Shown here: piece by piece, positions 8,479 to 17,560 of the stretch | Position numbering within the stretch: position 1 is the first letter of the stretch | How the letters are laid out: the number at the start of each line of letters is the position of its first letter | Assembly: GCF_003594875.1 (NCBI RefSeq) | Contig: NZ_QZEY01000003.1 | Location: 186,001-250,000 of the forward strand | Reading direction: 5' to 3' | Origin: Bailinhaonella thermotolerans | GTDB taxonomy: Bacteria; Actinomycetota; Actinomycetes; Streptosporangiales; Streptosporangiaceae | Length of the DNA stretch: 64,000 nucleotides | Program-made: the position numbers and the translations under genes | Notes under the pieces: model-generated | The model's database searches: none | What the model saw: only the letters and a program-made list of their open reading frames with translations | What the model was told of the DNA's origin: nothing

Positions 8479-9351
8479 GTGGCTGATCTGGACGAGTTCG
8501 AGGCGCACCGTGAGCATCTGTGGGCCGTGGCCTACCGGATCCTGGGCACGGTGGGGGACGCCGAGGACGCGGTCCAGGAGACCTGGCTGCGCTGGGAGCG
8601 CGCCGACCGCGACGCGGTGGACAACGCCCGCGCCTTCCTGACCACCACGGTCAGCCGGGTCTGCTACGACCTGCTCGGCTCCGCCCGCGCCCGCCGGGAG
8701 ACGTACGTCGGGGAATGGCTCCCCGAGCCGATCGTCTCCGCCGAGCCGACGCCGGAGGAGCGGGCCGAGCTGGACGAGTCGGTCGAGGTGGCCTTGCTCG
8801 CGATGATGGAGCGGCTGACCCCGGCCGAGCGCACCTCGCTCGTGCTGCACGACGTGTTCAGCCTGCCGTTCGAGCAGGTCGCCGAGGTGGTCGGCCGATC
8901 CCCCGAGGCCGTGCGCGGGCTGGCCTCGCGCGCCCGGCGCCGGGTCCGCGAGCACGGGCCCCGCCGTACGGTCGACGTGGCGACGCGGCGGAAGGCGGTC
9001 GAGGCGTTCGTGGGGGCGGCCACCCGGGGTGACCTGCCGGGGCTGGTCGCGGTGCTGGACCCGGACGTCGTGTGGCGCGCGGACGGCGGCGGCGTGGTGC
9101 GGGCCGCGCGGCAGCCGATCGAGGGCGCGGACCGGGTCAGCCGCATGGTGCTCGGGCTCGTGACCAAGTGGTACCTGCCGGGCGGGATGTCGATTCGGTC
9201 CTGCGCGGTGAACGGCTGGCCGGGGATCGTCGTGCTCGACGCCTCGGGGGCGGTCAGCGTGGTGTTCGCGTTCGCGGTGGACGACGAGGGCCGGATCACC
9301 GAGGTCGATCTGGTGCTGAACCCGGAGAAGCTCACCCACGTGTCCCTGTGA
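8479..9351 (+). CDS. sigJ: ECF41-group RNA polymerase sigma factor (SigJ-like)
   Basis: A 290-residue ECF sigma factor. Region 2 is DEFEAHREHLWAVAYRILG to EDAVQETWLRW, region 4 about residues 108-160 (LTPAERTSLVLHDVF, EVVGRSPEAVRGLASRARRR). The linker has the ECF41 motif WLPEPIV near residue 79, and a SnoaL/NTF2-like C-terminal extension carries the signature DGGG near 202 and NPEKL near 280. In ECF41 the extension replaces an anti-sigma factor and controls activity. I chose GTG 8479 because homology begins there; an ATG at 8431 would add an Arg/Gly leader. The following gene is the COE-type FAD oxidoreductase typical of this group. Confidence 0.88.
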   Translation: MADLDEFEAHREHLWAVAYRILGTVGDAEDAVQETWLRWERADRDAVDNARAFLTTTVSRVCYDLLGSARARRETYVGEWLPEPIVSAEPTPEERAELDESVEVALLAMMERLTPAERTSLVLHDVFSLPFEQVAEVVGRSPEAVRGLASRARRRVREHGPRRTVDVATRRKAVEAFVGAATRGDLPGLVAVLDPDVVWRADGGGVVRAARQPIEGADRVSRMVLGLVTKWYLPGGMSIRSCAVNGWPGIVVLDASGAVSVVFAFAVDDEGRITEVDLVLNPEKLTHVSL

Positions 9352-9361
9352 CGCGGATCAC

Positions 9362-9388
9362 CCTCACGTTTCCCGCCGCCGCGTCGTC
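9362..9388 (+). promoter_or_regulatory. Candidate ECF41-dependent promoter
   Basis: CCTCACG at 9362-9368 is followed 16 bases later by CGTC at 9385-9388. This resembles the ECF41 promoter pattern as I recall it (TGTCACA, about 16 bases, CGTC), with two mismatches in the upstream element. It lies 40 bases before the oxidoreductase start, where the sigma factor's own target would be expected. A second CGTC begins at 9382. Confidence 0.4.
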
Positions 9389-9427
9389 CCCCTTACAGCG
9401 AAGAAAACCGCGGCACAGGGAGAAGAG

Positions 9428-10573
9428 ATGCACCACATCGTCGTACTCGGCGCGGGTTACGCGGGCCTCACCACGGCGCTGCGGCTGGACCGCCGGGCAT
9501 CCCGCAAGGTGACGCTGATCAACGCCACCCCCGACTTCACCCAGCGCATCCGCCTGCACGAGCTGATCGCCGGCCGGCCCGGCGTGACCGTGCCCATCGC
9601 CGAGCTGACCCGGGGCACGGGCATCGAGACCGTGGTCGCCCGCGTCACCGGCATCGACCTGGACGCCCGCACGGTCCGAACCGCCGACGGGCGGGCGATC
9701 TCCTACGACACCCTCGTGTACGCCCTGGGCAGCCGCACGGACGTGAGCGCCCCGGGCGTGGCCGAGCACGCGTACACCGTGGAACGCGCCGCCGAGCTGC
9801 GGGAACGCCTGCGGGCGGGCGCGGGCGACCTGGCGGTGGTCGGCGGCGGCCTCACCGGGATCGAGCTGGCCACGGAGCTGGCCGAGGCGTACCCGTCCTG
9901 GCGGGTCAAGCTGGTCGCGGGCGGGGAACTGGCCCGCGGCGTCTCCGCCGGCGGGCGCGCCCACGTCGCCCGGGTGCTCGACCGGCTGGGCGTCGAGACC
10001 GTACGGCACAGCCGCGTGACGGCGGTCCACGAGGGCGGGCTGACCACGGAGAACGGCGAGATCGCGGCGGACGTCGTGATCTGGGCCGGGTCCTTCGTGG
10101 TCCCCGGGCTCGCCGCCGAGGCGGGGCTCGCGGTGGACGCCCGGGGCCGGGCCCTGGTGGACGAGACGATGCGCTCGGTGTCCCGCCCCGACGTGTACGT
10201 CGTCGGAGACGCGGCGGCGGTGGACATCCGCGGCGCCGAGTCCCGCATGTCCTGCGCGGCGGCCATGCCCATCGCCGCCCACGCCGCCGACTCGATCAAC
10301 GCCAGGCTGGCGGGCCGCGAGCCGAAGCCCTTCCGGTTCCGCTACGTCCTCCAGTGCGTGAGCCTGGGCCGCCACGACGCCCTGGTCCAGTTCGTGAACG
10401 AGGACGACAGCCCCCACGACCGGTTCGTCTCCGGCCGCTCCGGCGCGTTGATCAAGGAGGGGATCTGCCGCTTCACGGTCGCCGGCCTCCGCATGTCCCG
10501 CCGCTACCCCGCCGCCTACGCCTGGCTCAAGGGCAGCCGGCACGCTCCCGCCCGCACCCTCCAGACCACCTGA
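9428..10573 (+). CDS. NAD(P)/FAD-dependent oxidoreductase (NDH-2-like), ECF41 partner
   Basis: A 381-residue flavoprotein. It starts with an FAD-binding motif VLGAGYAGL (GxGxxG, residues 5-13), has the NAD(P)H-binding motif VVGGGLTGIELATELAE near residue 138, and the C-terminal FAD motif VYVVGDAAAV near 257. This is the two-dinucleotide-fold plan of type II NADH dehydrogenases and related oxidoreductases. It is the common partner of ECF41 sigma factors (the oxidoreductase branch of the COE set), whose redox substrate is not known. An AGGGAGAAG ribosome binding site precedes the ATG. It is probably expressed both from the sigma gene and from its own promoter. Confidence 0.87.
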   Translation: MHHIVVLGAGYAGLTTALRLDRRASRKVTLINATPDFTQRIRLHELIAGRPGVTVPIAELTRGTGIETVVARVTGIDLDARTVRTADGRAISYDTLVYALGSRTDVSAPGVAEHAYTVERAAELRERLRAGAGDLAVVGGGLTGIELATELAEAYPSWRVKLVAGGELARGVSAGGRAHVARVLDRLGVETVRHSRVTAVHEGGLTTENGEIAADVVIWAGSFVVPGLAAEAGLAVDARGRALVDETMRSVSRPDVYVVGDAAAVDIRGAESRMSCAAAMPIAAHAADSINARLAGREPKPFRFRYVLQCVSLGRHDALVQFVNEDDSPHDRFVSGRSGALIKEGICRFTVAGLRMSRRYPAAYAWLKGSRHAPARTLQTT

Positions 10574-10593
10574 CCGCCGCCGTCCCCCGCGCC

Positions 10594-10663
10594 GATCTCG
10601 CGATTCCGCCCGTGCCCCGCGTCACCCGGCGCCTCGGGCGACGCCGGCGGGAATCGCGAGATC
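10594..10663. terminator. 14-bp inverted repeat between convergent genes
   Basis: GATCTCGCGATTCC (10594-10607) and its exact reverse complement GGAATCGCGAGATC (10650-10663) enclose a 42-base GC-rich spacer. The site sits between two converging genes and may end transcription from both sides. The same arm sequence recurs near 25.7 and 60.3 kb, so it also belongs to a dispersed repeat family. Confidence 0.6.
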
Positions 10664-10680
10664 AGCGCACGATTCCGGCG

Positions 10681-11874
10681 TCAGCCCAGAAGGGGCGCCA
10701 GAGCGGTGGCGGGGTCGGGCGAGGGCGGGCCCGCGGGGGTCCACTGGCCGGAGCTCTGGCGGTACGGGTGCCAGCGGTCGTCGCGGCCGTAGCGGAGCTG
10801 GACGCCGGAGGCGGTCCAGCGGTTGCGGGTGACCTGGAAGGCGGGCCGCTCCCCGGGGTCCCAGGCGGAGTCGATCGCCGCGCGGGCCCGGGCCAGGGCG
10901 CGGCGGTCAGGGGTCCACGGCTCTTCGAGGGTCTCCAGGCCCGACGGCCCGCCGTACTCCCAGGCCAGCACGGCGCGGTCCAGCCGGCCGGGGTCGTCGC
11001 AGAGACGGGCGCGCAGCTCCGGGTCGGGGTGGGCCGCGGCCAGCCGCACGGCGTCCTGCCAGGGGGTGAGCGGCGGCTCGATCGGGGCGTCGGCGTGGCC
11101 GGGGGACAGCGCCTCGGCGAGGAGGCGGCGGGCGCGGGAGGCGGCGTCGGCGGCCAGGAACTCCAGCGCGCGGGCCTCGGCGGGCTCGCACAGCCCGGCG
11201 AGGACGGGGCCGGGCCCCGGCCGGTCCACCGGGGGAGGGGGCTCGGGCAGGGGCGGCGGCGCCGCCGCGTAGACCTCGGCGGCCGGGACGCCCGCGTGGG
11301 GCTCCGGCGCGGCGGGGGCCGTGCGGAGGCGGAGTTCGTCGAGGAGTTCGCGCTCGCCCCGCCCGCGCATCAGCAGCAGCACGAACGGGTCCTGGTCCAG
11401 CAGCCGCGCGACCTGGTAGCACAGCGCCGCCGCGTGCACGCAGGGGAATCCCCAGTCGTCGCAGCCGCACTCGGGCTCCAGGTCGCCGGCCGCCGGCAGC
11501 AGGTCCACGCCCGCGGCCTCGGCGTCCTCCACCAGCTCCGGCGGCATGTCGCGGTCGAGCAGCGCCGCCAGGTGCCCGGCCCGCGAGGCGACCATGCGCA
11601 GGAACGTGTCCCAGTCGGCGTCCGGCAGGCGCGGCACGAGCACCTGGACCGGGTACGGCATGCGGTCGCTGCCCTGCACCGACGCGGTGACCCGGCCCGG
11701 GGCGACCGTGACCGCGCCGACCGCGCCGCCCCTGGCGTACGAGCGGCCCTTCTTGAGGCGGCCGGCGTCGAGGGAGGTCTGCTCCAGCGCGGTGACCCAG
11801 GCGCGGCCCCACCAGGTCGTGGCGAAGGTGCGCCGGCCCGTGGCGGGGAAGGCGGGGAAGGTCTTGGCGGTCAT
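10681..11874 (-). CDS. SWIM zinc-finger protein
   Basis: A 397-residue protein. A SWIM zinc finger is seen as CGCDDWGFPCVHAAAL near residues 134-150 (CxC...CxH). The N-terminal part TFATTWWGRAWVTALEQTS with a KGRSYARGGAV strand is the conserved lead-in found in SWIM proteins coupled to SNF2 helicases. Residues about 195-225 are a Pro-rich linker and the rest is helical without a recognised fold. Its start overlaps the end of the SNF2 gene by four bases. SWIM fingers bind DNA or protein; as a pair with a SNF2 enzyme it probably contributes target recognition in a DNA-remodelling or repair complex. The exact role is unknown. Confidence 0.85.
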   Translation of the reverse strand: MTAKTFPAFPATGRRTFATTWWGRAWVTALEQTSLDAGRLKKGRSYARGGAVGAVTVAPGRVTASVQGSDRMPYPVQVLVPRLPDADWDTFLRMVASRAGHLAALLDRDMPPELVEDAEAAGVDLLPAAGDLEPECGCDDWGFPCVHAAALCYQVARLLDQDPFVLLLMRGRGERELLDELRLRTAPAAPEPHAGVPAAEVYAAAPPPLPEPPPPVDRPGPGPVLAGLCEPAEARALEFLAADAASRARRLLAEALSPGHADAPIEPPLTPWQDAVRLAAAHPDPELRARLCDDPGRLDRAVLAWEYGGPSGLETLEEPWTPDRRALARARAAIDSAWDPGERPAFQVTRNRWTASGVQLRYGRDDRWHPYRQSSGQWTPAGPPSPDPATALAPLLG

Positions 11875-14615
11875 CGGTCACCCCTTCTCAGCGCGACCAG
11901 CTCGGCCAGTTCGGTGTCGGTCAGCTCGGTCAGGGCGGCCTCGCCCGATCCCAGCACGGCGTCCGCCAGCTCGCGCTTGTGCGCCAGGAGCGCGGCGATG
12001 CGGTCCTCGACCGTGCCCTCGGCGATGATCCGGTGCACCTGGACGGGCTGGGTCTGGCCGATGCGGTAGGCGCGGTCGGTGGCCTGCTCCTCGACCGCCG
12101 GGTTCCACCAGCGGTCGTAGTGGATCACGTGCCCGGCGCGGGTGAGGTTGAGGCCGGTGCCCGCCGCCTTGAGGGACAGCAGGAAGACCGGGGCCTCGCC
12201 GTCCTGGAACCGGCGCACCATCTCCTCGCGCCGCCTGACCGGGGTGCCGCCGTGGAGGAACTGGGTGGCGACGCCCCGCGCCGACAGGTGCTTCTCGATG
12301 AGCCGGGCCATCTGGACGTACTGGGTGAAGACGAGCACGCCGCCGCCCTCGGCCAGGATCGTGCCGAGGAGCTCGTCGAGCAGTTCCAGCTTGCCGGAGC
12401 GGCCGGGGACGACCGGGCGCTCCTCCTTGAGGTACTGCGCGGGGTGGTTGCAGATCTGCTTGAGCGAGGTCAGCAGCTTGACCACCAGGCCGCGCCGGGC
12501 CATGCCGCTCGCCTGCCGGATCTCGGCCAGGGTCTCGCGCACGACCGCCTCGTACAGGCCGATCTGCTCGTCGGTGAGCGCCACCGCCCGGTCGGTCTCG
12601 GTCTTGGGCGGCAGCTCCGGCGCGATGCCCGGGTCGGACTTGCGGCGGCGCAGCAGGAACGGCCGCACCAGGCGCGACAGCCGTTCGGCGGCCTCCCGGT
12701 CGAGGTCGCCCTCGACGGCGTCGGCGTAGCGGGCGCGGAACGAGCCGAGCGTGCCGAGCAGGCCGGGGGTGGTCCAGTCGAGGATGGCCCACAGCTCGCT
12801 CAGGTTGTTCTCGACCGGCGTGCCGGTGAGCGCGATCCGGGCGCGGGCCCTGATCGTGCGGAGCGCGCGGGCGGTCGCCGAGAAGGGGTTCTTGACGTGC
12901 TGCGCCTCGTCGGCCACGACCATGCCCCACACGGGGCCGCCCAGCCGTTCGGCGTCCAGCCGCATGGTGCCGTACGTCGTGAGGACGAACGCGTCGCCGG
13001 CGAGGTCGTCCAGGTCGCGCGCGGTGCCGTGGAACCGGCGGACCGGGGTGCCGGGGGCGAACCTCTCGATCTCGCGCTCCCAGTTGCCGAGGAGCGAGGT
13101 CGGGCAGACGACGAGCGTCGGCCCTGCGGTGCCGGGGTTCTCCTGGCGGTGCAGGTGCAGCGCGATGAGCGTGATCGTCTTGCCCAGGCCCATGTCGTCG
13201 GCGAGGCAGCAGCCCAGCCCCAGCGAGGTCATCCGGTGCAGCCACGACAGGCCCCGGAGCTGGTAGTCGCGCAGCGTCGCGGCGAGCGCGGCGGGCTGCC
13301 GTACCCGCTCCTGGTTCTCCGGCTCGGCCAGCCGGTCGCGCAGGGTGGCGAGCCAGCCCTCGGGCTCGACCTCGACCAGCGTCCCGGCGTCCTCGACCGT
13401 GCCGGTGAGGGCGGCGCCGAGGGCGTCCACGGGGGAGAGCCGCAGGTCCTTGCGCTCGCGGGCGCGCCGGGCCAGCTCCTCGTCCACGAGGATCCACTGG
13501 CCGTGCAGGCGCACGACGGGCAGGTGGCTCTCGGCGAGCCGGTCCAGCTCCTCGGGCGTGAGCCGGCGGTCGCCGACGGTGAACCGCCAGCTCAGGTCGA
13601 GGAGGGAGTCGGCGGAGAAGAAGCCCGACGGGTCCGCGACGTCGGGACCGGTGACGACGGCGCGCGCCTTCAGGTCCCGGGTCAGCTCCCGGGGCCACAG
13701 CACGCGCACCCCGGCCCCGGCCAGCCGCCGCCCGGCCTCCCCGAGCAGTTCCCACACCTCGTCGGCGTCCACCTCGACAGCGTCGGGCACCGCCGCCGAC
13801 AGCAGCGGACCCAGCGGCTCCCACGCGAGCGCCGCCCGCCGCAGCGTCAGCAGCGTCTCCATGCGCGCGTCCGCCCCGAACCCGGTGGCCCCGCCCCACA
13901 CCTCGGCCGCGTCCGCGACCAGCGCCGGATCGGCCGCGCTCTGGAGCTGCACCACGACCCGGAACCCGCCCTCGTAGGCGTACCAGCTCGCGGTGTCCCG
14001 CAGCGCCGCCAGCCCGGGCAGTTCGATCCGCAGCGACACGGCCACCCCGGAGTCCAGCCCCGCCGTGACCTCCTCGGCCCAGCTCCGCCGCTCCGGCAGG
14101 TAGTGCGGGCGCATCGAGGCGTACGGCGACACGCCCACGGCGGCCTTGGCGGCCGGGGTGCGCGGGAGCACGTCGGCCATGGCGTCGAGGAACGCCTTGA
14201 CCAGCGACTCCGCCTCCGGCAGTAGGTCGCTCCCGGCCACCGGGACCGCGCGGGCCTCGGGCGGCATCGCGGCGGCGAGCTCGCGCACCCGCCGGACGTC
14301 CTCGGGCTCCAGCGGCCCCGCGCGCCACGCGTCGAAGTCCCCGGGGGACAGCCCGGGCAGGATGCGCCCCCGCGCGACGAGCTGGAGCCCCAGCACCGCA
14401 ACCGCCCCCCAGAAGGCCCCGCTCGGCGACCCGCCGCCCGCCCGCAGCCGCGTGAGCACCGGCAACGCCTCGTCCAGCGGCATCGCGAGCGCTCGCACCG
14501 TCGCCGGCTCCGGCCGCAGGAGCGTCAGCTCCTCCGCGGCCCCGTCCGGCGGCTCGCCCTCCCGCCAGAAGGCCACCCGCCCCGCCCTGGGCGGATCCCC
14601 CGGCAGGAAGACCAC
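11871..14615 (-). CDS. SNF2-family DEAD/DEAH-box helicase
   Basis: A 914-residue SNF2 ATPase. The N-terminal 400 residues are the bacterial SNF2-associated region. The motor follows: Walker A DDMGLGKTITL near residue 477, the DEAQ box VADEAQHVKN near 568, LTGTPVENNLSELW, and the C-terminal lobe with GTGLNLTRAGHVIHYD and QATDRAYRIGQTQ near 843. I prefer GTG 14615 because it has GGTGGA six bases upstream and begins at VVFLPGDPPRAGR; a GTG at 14663 would add 16 residues. It is coupled to the SWIM gene. Enzymes of this class translocate on duplex DNA. Nothing here ties it to a phage-defence operon. Confidence 0.9.
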   Translation of the reverse strand: MVFLPGDPPRAGRVAFWREGEPPDGAAEELTLLRPEPATVRALAMPLDEALPVLTRLRAGGGSPSGAFWGAVAVLGLQLVARGRILPGLSPGDFDAWRAGPLEPEDVRRVRELAAAMPPEARAVPVAGSDLLPEAESLVKAFLDAMADVLPRTPAAKAAVGVSPYASMRPHYLPERRSWAEEVTAGLDSGVAVSLRIELPGLAALRDTASWYAYEGGFRVVVQLQSAADPALVADAAEVWGGATGFGADARMETLLTLRRAALAWEPLGPLLSAAVPDAVEVDADEVWELLGEAGRRLAGAGVRVLWPRELTRDLKARAVVTGPDVADPSGFFSADSLLDLSWRFTVGDRRLTPEELDRLAESHLPVVRLHGQWILVDEELARRARERKDLRLSPVDALGAALTGTVEDAGTLVEVEPEGWLATLRDRLAEPENQERVRQPAALAATLRDYQLRGLSWLHRMTSLGLGCCLADDMGLGKTITLIALHLHRQENPGTAGPTLVVCPTSLLGNWEREIERFAPGTPVRRFHGTARDLDDLAGDAFVLTTYGTMRLDAERLGGPVWGMVVADEAQHVKNPFSATARALRTIRARARIALTGTPVENNLSELWAILDWTTPGLLGTLGSFRARYADAVEGDLDREAAERLSRLVRPFLLRRRKSDPGIAPELPPKTETDRAVALTDEQIGLYEAVVRETLAEIRQASGMARRGLVVKLLTSLKQICNHPAQYLKEERPVVPGRSGKLELLDELLGTILAEGGGVLVFTQYVQMARLIEKHLSARGVATQFLHGGTPVRRREEMVRRFQDGEAPVFLLSLKAAGTGLNLTRAGHVIHYDRWWNPAVEEQATDRAYRIGQTQPVQVHRIIAEGTVEDRIAALLAHKRELADAVLGSGEAALTELTDTELAELVALRRGDR

Positions 14616-14793
14616 CGAACATCCACCCAGCTCACCAACCTGATTCCGCCCCAAGTCCGCCACGCCGCCGATCGCCGCTCTCTCCTGGATCCCGCCCCTA
14701 CCGTGGCGCGCCCGCGACCCCGCCGCGAGAAACGCGCGCCAGACAGTACTTCAATTCCCCGCCCCCCGCACCCGCCGATTCGCGGCTTCCTCG

Positions 14794-16386
14794 TCACCAG
14801 GCGAGGTCGGTGATGGGGGCTTCGGTTTGCCAGGTTGGGCGGATGGGGTGGCCCAGGAGGCGGGGGGAGGTGTGCGGGGCGGGGGTGGTGGGGGCGGGGG
14901 TGGAGGTGGTGAGGTCGGCGCGGTAGAGGAGGTGGGTGGGGCCCTGGTCGCAGGTGGGCGGGTGGGGGCCGGGGGAGTAGGTGGTGCCGGGGGTCCGCCG
15001 GACGCCGATCAGGAGGTGGCGGCCGGACGGGTCGAGGGTGGTGGCGGCGACCTCGCCGCAGGCCGGGGAGTAGACGACGCCGGTGGGCTCGCCGGTGGCG
15101 CGGTCGTGGAGGGCGACGTGGTGGGCCTGCGCCATGGGGCGGTGGGTGACGAGGAGTTTCGCGCGGTCGGGCAGGTGGAGGGGGGAGATCTGGCCCATGA
15201 CCTGGGGGGTCAGGACGTCGCGGTGTGGGGCGCCGGGGGCGTCCACGTCGATCTCGGCGACGCGCGTGCGGGTGTCGGTGAGCGTCAGGCCGAGGGTGCG
15301 CGCGTCCGCCCAGTACAGGCCGGGGGTGTCGCCGGGGTCGCGGAACGTGCTCGCCGGGCCGGTGCGGAGCCGGTGGGCCGTGGCCGGGTCGCGCGGGTCG
15401 ATGAGGTCGAGCCGGGCCGTGCCGGTGCCGCCGGGCTCGTCCACCTCCACGGACCAGCGGGCGATCCGGCCGTCCGGGGACACCGCGAGGTCGGTGATCA
15501 CCCCTTCCACCTCGGGCCCCACCCGCTCACGGATCTCGCCGGAGCCGTCGCCGTCCACGGTCACCCGGTAGAGGTACGACTTGCCGTAGCCGTCGCCGGA
15601 GTCCGTCGCGGCGGCGTAGTACCGGCCCGGCGAGGTGTCCCGGGCGACCGCCGTGAACCGGTAGACGCGCGGGTCGGGCGCGCTGAGCCGCTCCACCTCC
15701 TCCCCCCGCTCCACGTCGAGCACGGCCAGCCGTACCCCGGTCACGACCAGCGCGTGCCGGGGCGTCCCGTCCTTGGCCACGGCCGGCGGGCTCGGCGGAC
15801 CCGCGGGCGTCAGCCGTACGGCGAGCGCCACGCCCCCGGCCAGGACGGCGATGACCGCGACCGCCGCGCCGACCGGCCGCCAGGGGACGCGGGGGAGGGG
15901 GTCCCGGCGGACACCGCTCCAGGCCGCCGCGACCGCGAGCGCCAGGGGCGGCATCGTCAGCGCGAACCCCGTCCAGGGGAATCCCGTGTCGGGGTCGAAG
16001 TCGCAGTCGTACGCGTCAGGGGGGTAGGGATCCACCGCCTCCGCCGCGTAGGCCAGCAGGCCGGGGAGCAGGAACATCACCGCCGCGCCCCCGGCCGCCC
16101 ACAGGTGTACGGCAGGCCGCCCGCGCCGGACGACGAGCCAGGCCAGTCCGGCCAGCAGGACCGGCCGCGCGAGCTCCAGATCGTTCCTGGCCTGCCACAG
16201 CGCGCTCTGAGCCGCCCACCGCCATTCCTCCACGGAACCGGTCATCGCGGTGCACGAGTAGAACTCGACCCCCATGGCCTCGGGGAACGCGCTGCGCGCC
16301 GCCTCGGTCACCAGGTCGCAGACCGCCCACCCCACGAGCAGGCACCACCAGAAGGCCGTGTGTGCCTGCGACCGCGACGACTGCAT
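14794..16386 (-). CDS. Membrane protein with C-terminal beta-propeller-like domain
   Basis: A 530-residue protein. The first 200 residues contain about four or five membrane segments (TAFWWCLLVGWAVCDLV, VLLAGLAWLVV, AAGGAAVMFLLPGLLAYAA, ALTMPPLALAVAAAWSG, GAAVAVIAVLAGGVALAV). The remaining 320 residues are soluble and carry blade-like strands (RLAVLDVERGEEVERL, GVITDLAVSPDGRIARW), suggesting a degenerate WD40/TolB-like propeller probably outside the cell. The ATG at 16386 was chosen because homology-like sequence starts there; an upstream extension would be Pro/Arg noise. No function recognised, and it stands alone. Confidence 0.7.
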   Translation of the reverse strand: MQSSRSQAHTAFWWCLLVGWAVCDLVTEAARSAFPEAMGVEFYSCTAMTGSVEEWRWAAQSALWQARNDLELARPVLLAGLAWLVVRRGRPAVHLWAAGGAAVMFLLPGLLAYAAEAVDPYPPDAYDCDFDPDTGFPWTGFALTMPPLALAVAAAWSGVRRDPLPRVPWRPVGAAVAVIAVLAGGVALAVRLTPAGPPSPPAVAKDGTPRHALVVTGVRLAVLDVERGEEVERLSAPDPRVYRFTAVARDTSPGRYYAAATDSGDGYGKSYLYRVTVDGDGSGEIRERVGPEVEGVITDLAVSPDGRIARWSVEVDEPGGTGTARLDLIDPRDPATAHRLRTGPASTFRDPGDTPGLYWADARTLGLTLTDTRTRVAEIDVDAPGAPHRDVLTPQVMGQISPLHLPDRAKLLVTHRPMAQAHHVALHDRATGEPTGVVYSPACGEVAATTLDPSGRHLLIGVRRTPGTTYSPGPHPPTCDQGPTHLLYRADLTTSTPAPTTPAPHTSPRLLGHPIRPTWQTEAPITDLAW

Positions 16387-16571
16387 CGGGGGATCAACTC
16401 CAGCGCGTGAGGGTCTGGAAAACCTACCAATCCCCCTCGAATCCCACCCGCAACAAGCGCGATCCAGGGGTGTGAGATTGGCCGTCAACGGCCAGCCAGG
16501 ATCGTTGTCAGGGCTGGTGGGCGGGCGGAAACTCAGGGCGCCGGGCACGATCCTCGACCGCTGGAGGAGTC

Positions 16572-17471
16572 ATGCGAAGACGCGCCCCCGGGAACCGCAC
16601 CACCGTCAGGCCGGAACTCCGGCGTCTGCTCGCCGCCCTCCTCGGGGTGTTCGCGGCGATGTCCGTGATCGCGCCGCCCGCCTCCGCGCTGGCGCTGCCG
16701 ACCCCGAAGGACTTCGTGTCCAACCTGGACCTGGAGTGCTACAAGACCAGCCCGTACACCCCGCCGGCCGTCGGGCTGACCCTCCGGCACCTCAACCCCG
16801 TGCTCGGCGGCCTGCCGATCGAGCAGGTCACCCTGGGCGCGAGGGAGCAGCTCTGCGTCCCGGTCGCCAAGAACAACGTGCTCCCGCCCGCCGGCGTCAT
16901 CGACTTCGTCAGGTTCGTGGACCTGTCCTGCTACCGGATCAGCGGCCCGCCGGTGAACCGGAACCTCGTCCTCAGCCACCTCAACCCGGTGCTCCAGGGC
17001 CTGCCGCGGCAGCCGATCACGATGCTCCAGCCGCAGCACCTGTGCGTCCCGGTCGCCAAGAACGGCGTGATCCCACCCGCCGAGGTGCTGTCGCTCGTCC
17101 GGCACATCGACCTGAAGTGCTACGCGATCACGCCGAACACCCCCATGAACCGCAACCTGAACCTGCGCCAGCTCAACCCCGTGCTGACCAACCAGATCCC
17201 GCCCGCGACGGTCCAGGTCACCGCCGCCCGCCAGCTCTGCGTCCCGGTCCAGAAGGCCGGTGACGACATCCCGCCGGCGATCATGAACATCGTGCGCTGG
17301 ATCGACGTGGAGAAGTTCGACATCACGGGTCCGGCCATCAACCCGGTCAACCTCACCCTCCGCCACCTCAACCCGGTCCTCGGCCACCTCCCCGCCGAGC
17401 CCGCCACCCTCACCACCCGCCACCAGCTCGCCGTCCCCGTAGCCAAGGACGGCCAGTTCCCTCCGGGCTGA
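16572..17471 (+). CDS. Secreted protein of four ~62-residue repeats
   Basis: A 299-residue exported protein. Residues 1-40 are a signal peptide with an Arg-rich start and an ALA-type cleavage site. The mature part is four tandem repeats, each beginning D(L/V)xCY and ending LCVPVxK. Each of the first three repeats has two cysteines (56/94, 119/157, 182/222), about 38-40 residues apart. The fourth has lost both (Lys247 and Ala286). HLNPVL-type motifs lie between them. The pattern resembles small repeat domains of the DUF7450 kind, but this is uncertain. No partner gene is adjacent. It is likely a stable extracellular or wall-associated binding protein; ligand unknown. Confidence 0.75.
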   Translation: MRRRAPGNRTTVRPELRRLLAALLGVFAAMSVIAPPASALALPTPKDFVSNLDLECYKTSPYTPPAVGLTLRHLNPVLGGLPIEQVTLGAREQLCVPVAKNNVLPPAGVIDFVRFVDLSCYRISGPPVNRNLVLSHLNPVLQGLPRQPITMLQPQHLCVPVAKNGVIPPAEVLSLVRHIDLKCYAITPNTPMNRNLNLRQLNPVLTNQIPPATVQVTAARQLCVPVQKAGDDIPPAIMNIVRWIDVEKFDITGPAINPVNLTLRHLNPVLGHLPAEPATLTTRHQLAVPVAKDGQFPPG

Positions 17472-17560
17472 CCCCTGACCCCGGACCCCTGATCCCTGGT
17501 CCCGATGAGCCCCCTCCCCGGGCCGTGCCGTACGGCGTCCCGCCCGGGGAGGGGGCGCGG

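Noticed and set aside
6742-9339. An 865-codon minus-strand frame
   Set aside because: It lies opposite the SpoIIE and ECF41 genes and is His/Pro/Arg-rich without ordered sequence.
10681-14615. SWIM-SNF2 pair as part of a phage-defence island
   Set aside because: The pair is widespread as a chromosomal unit in actinomycetes and no defence gene is adjacent.
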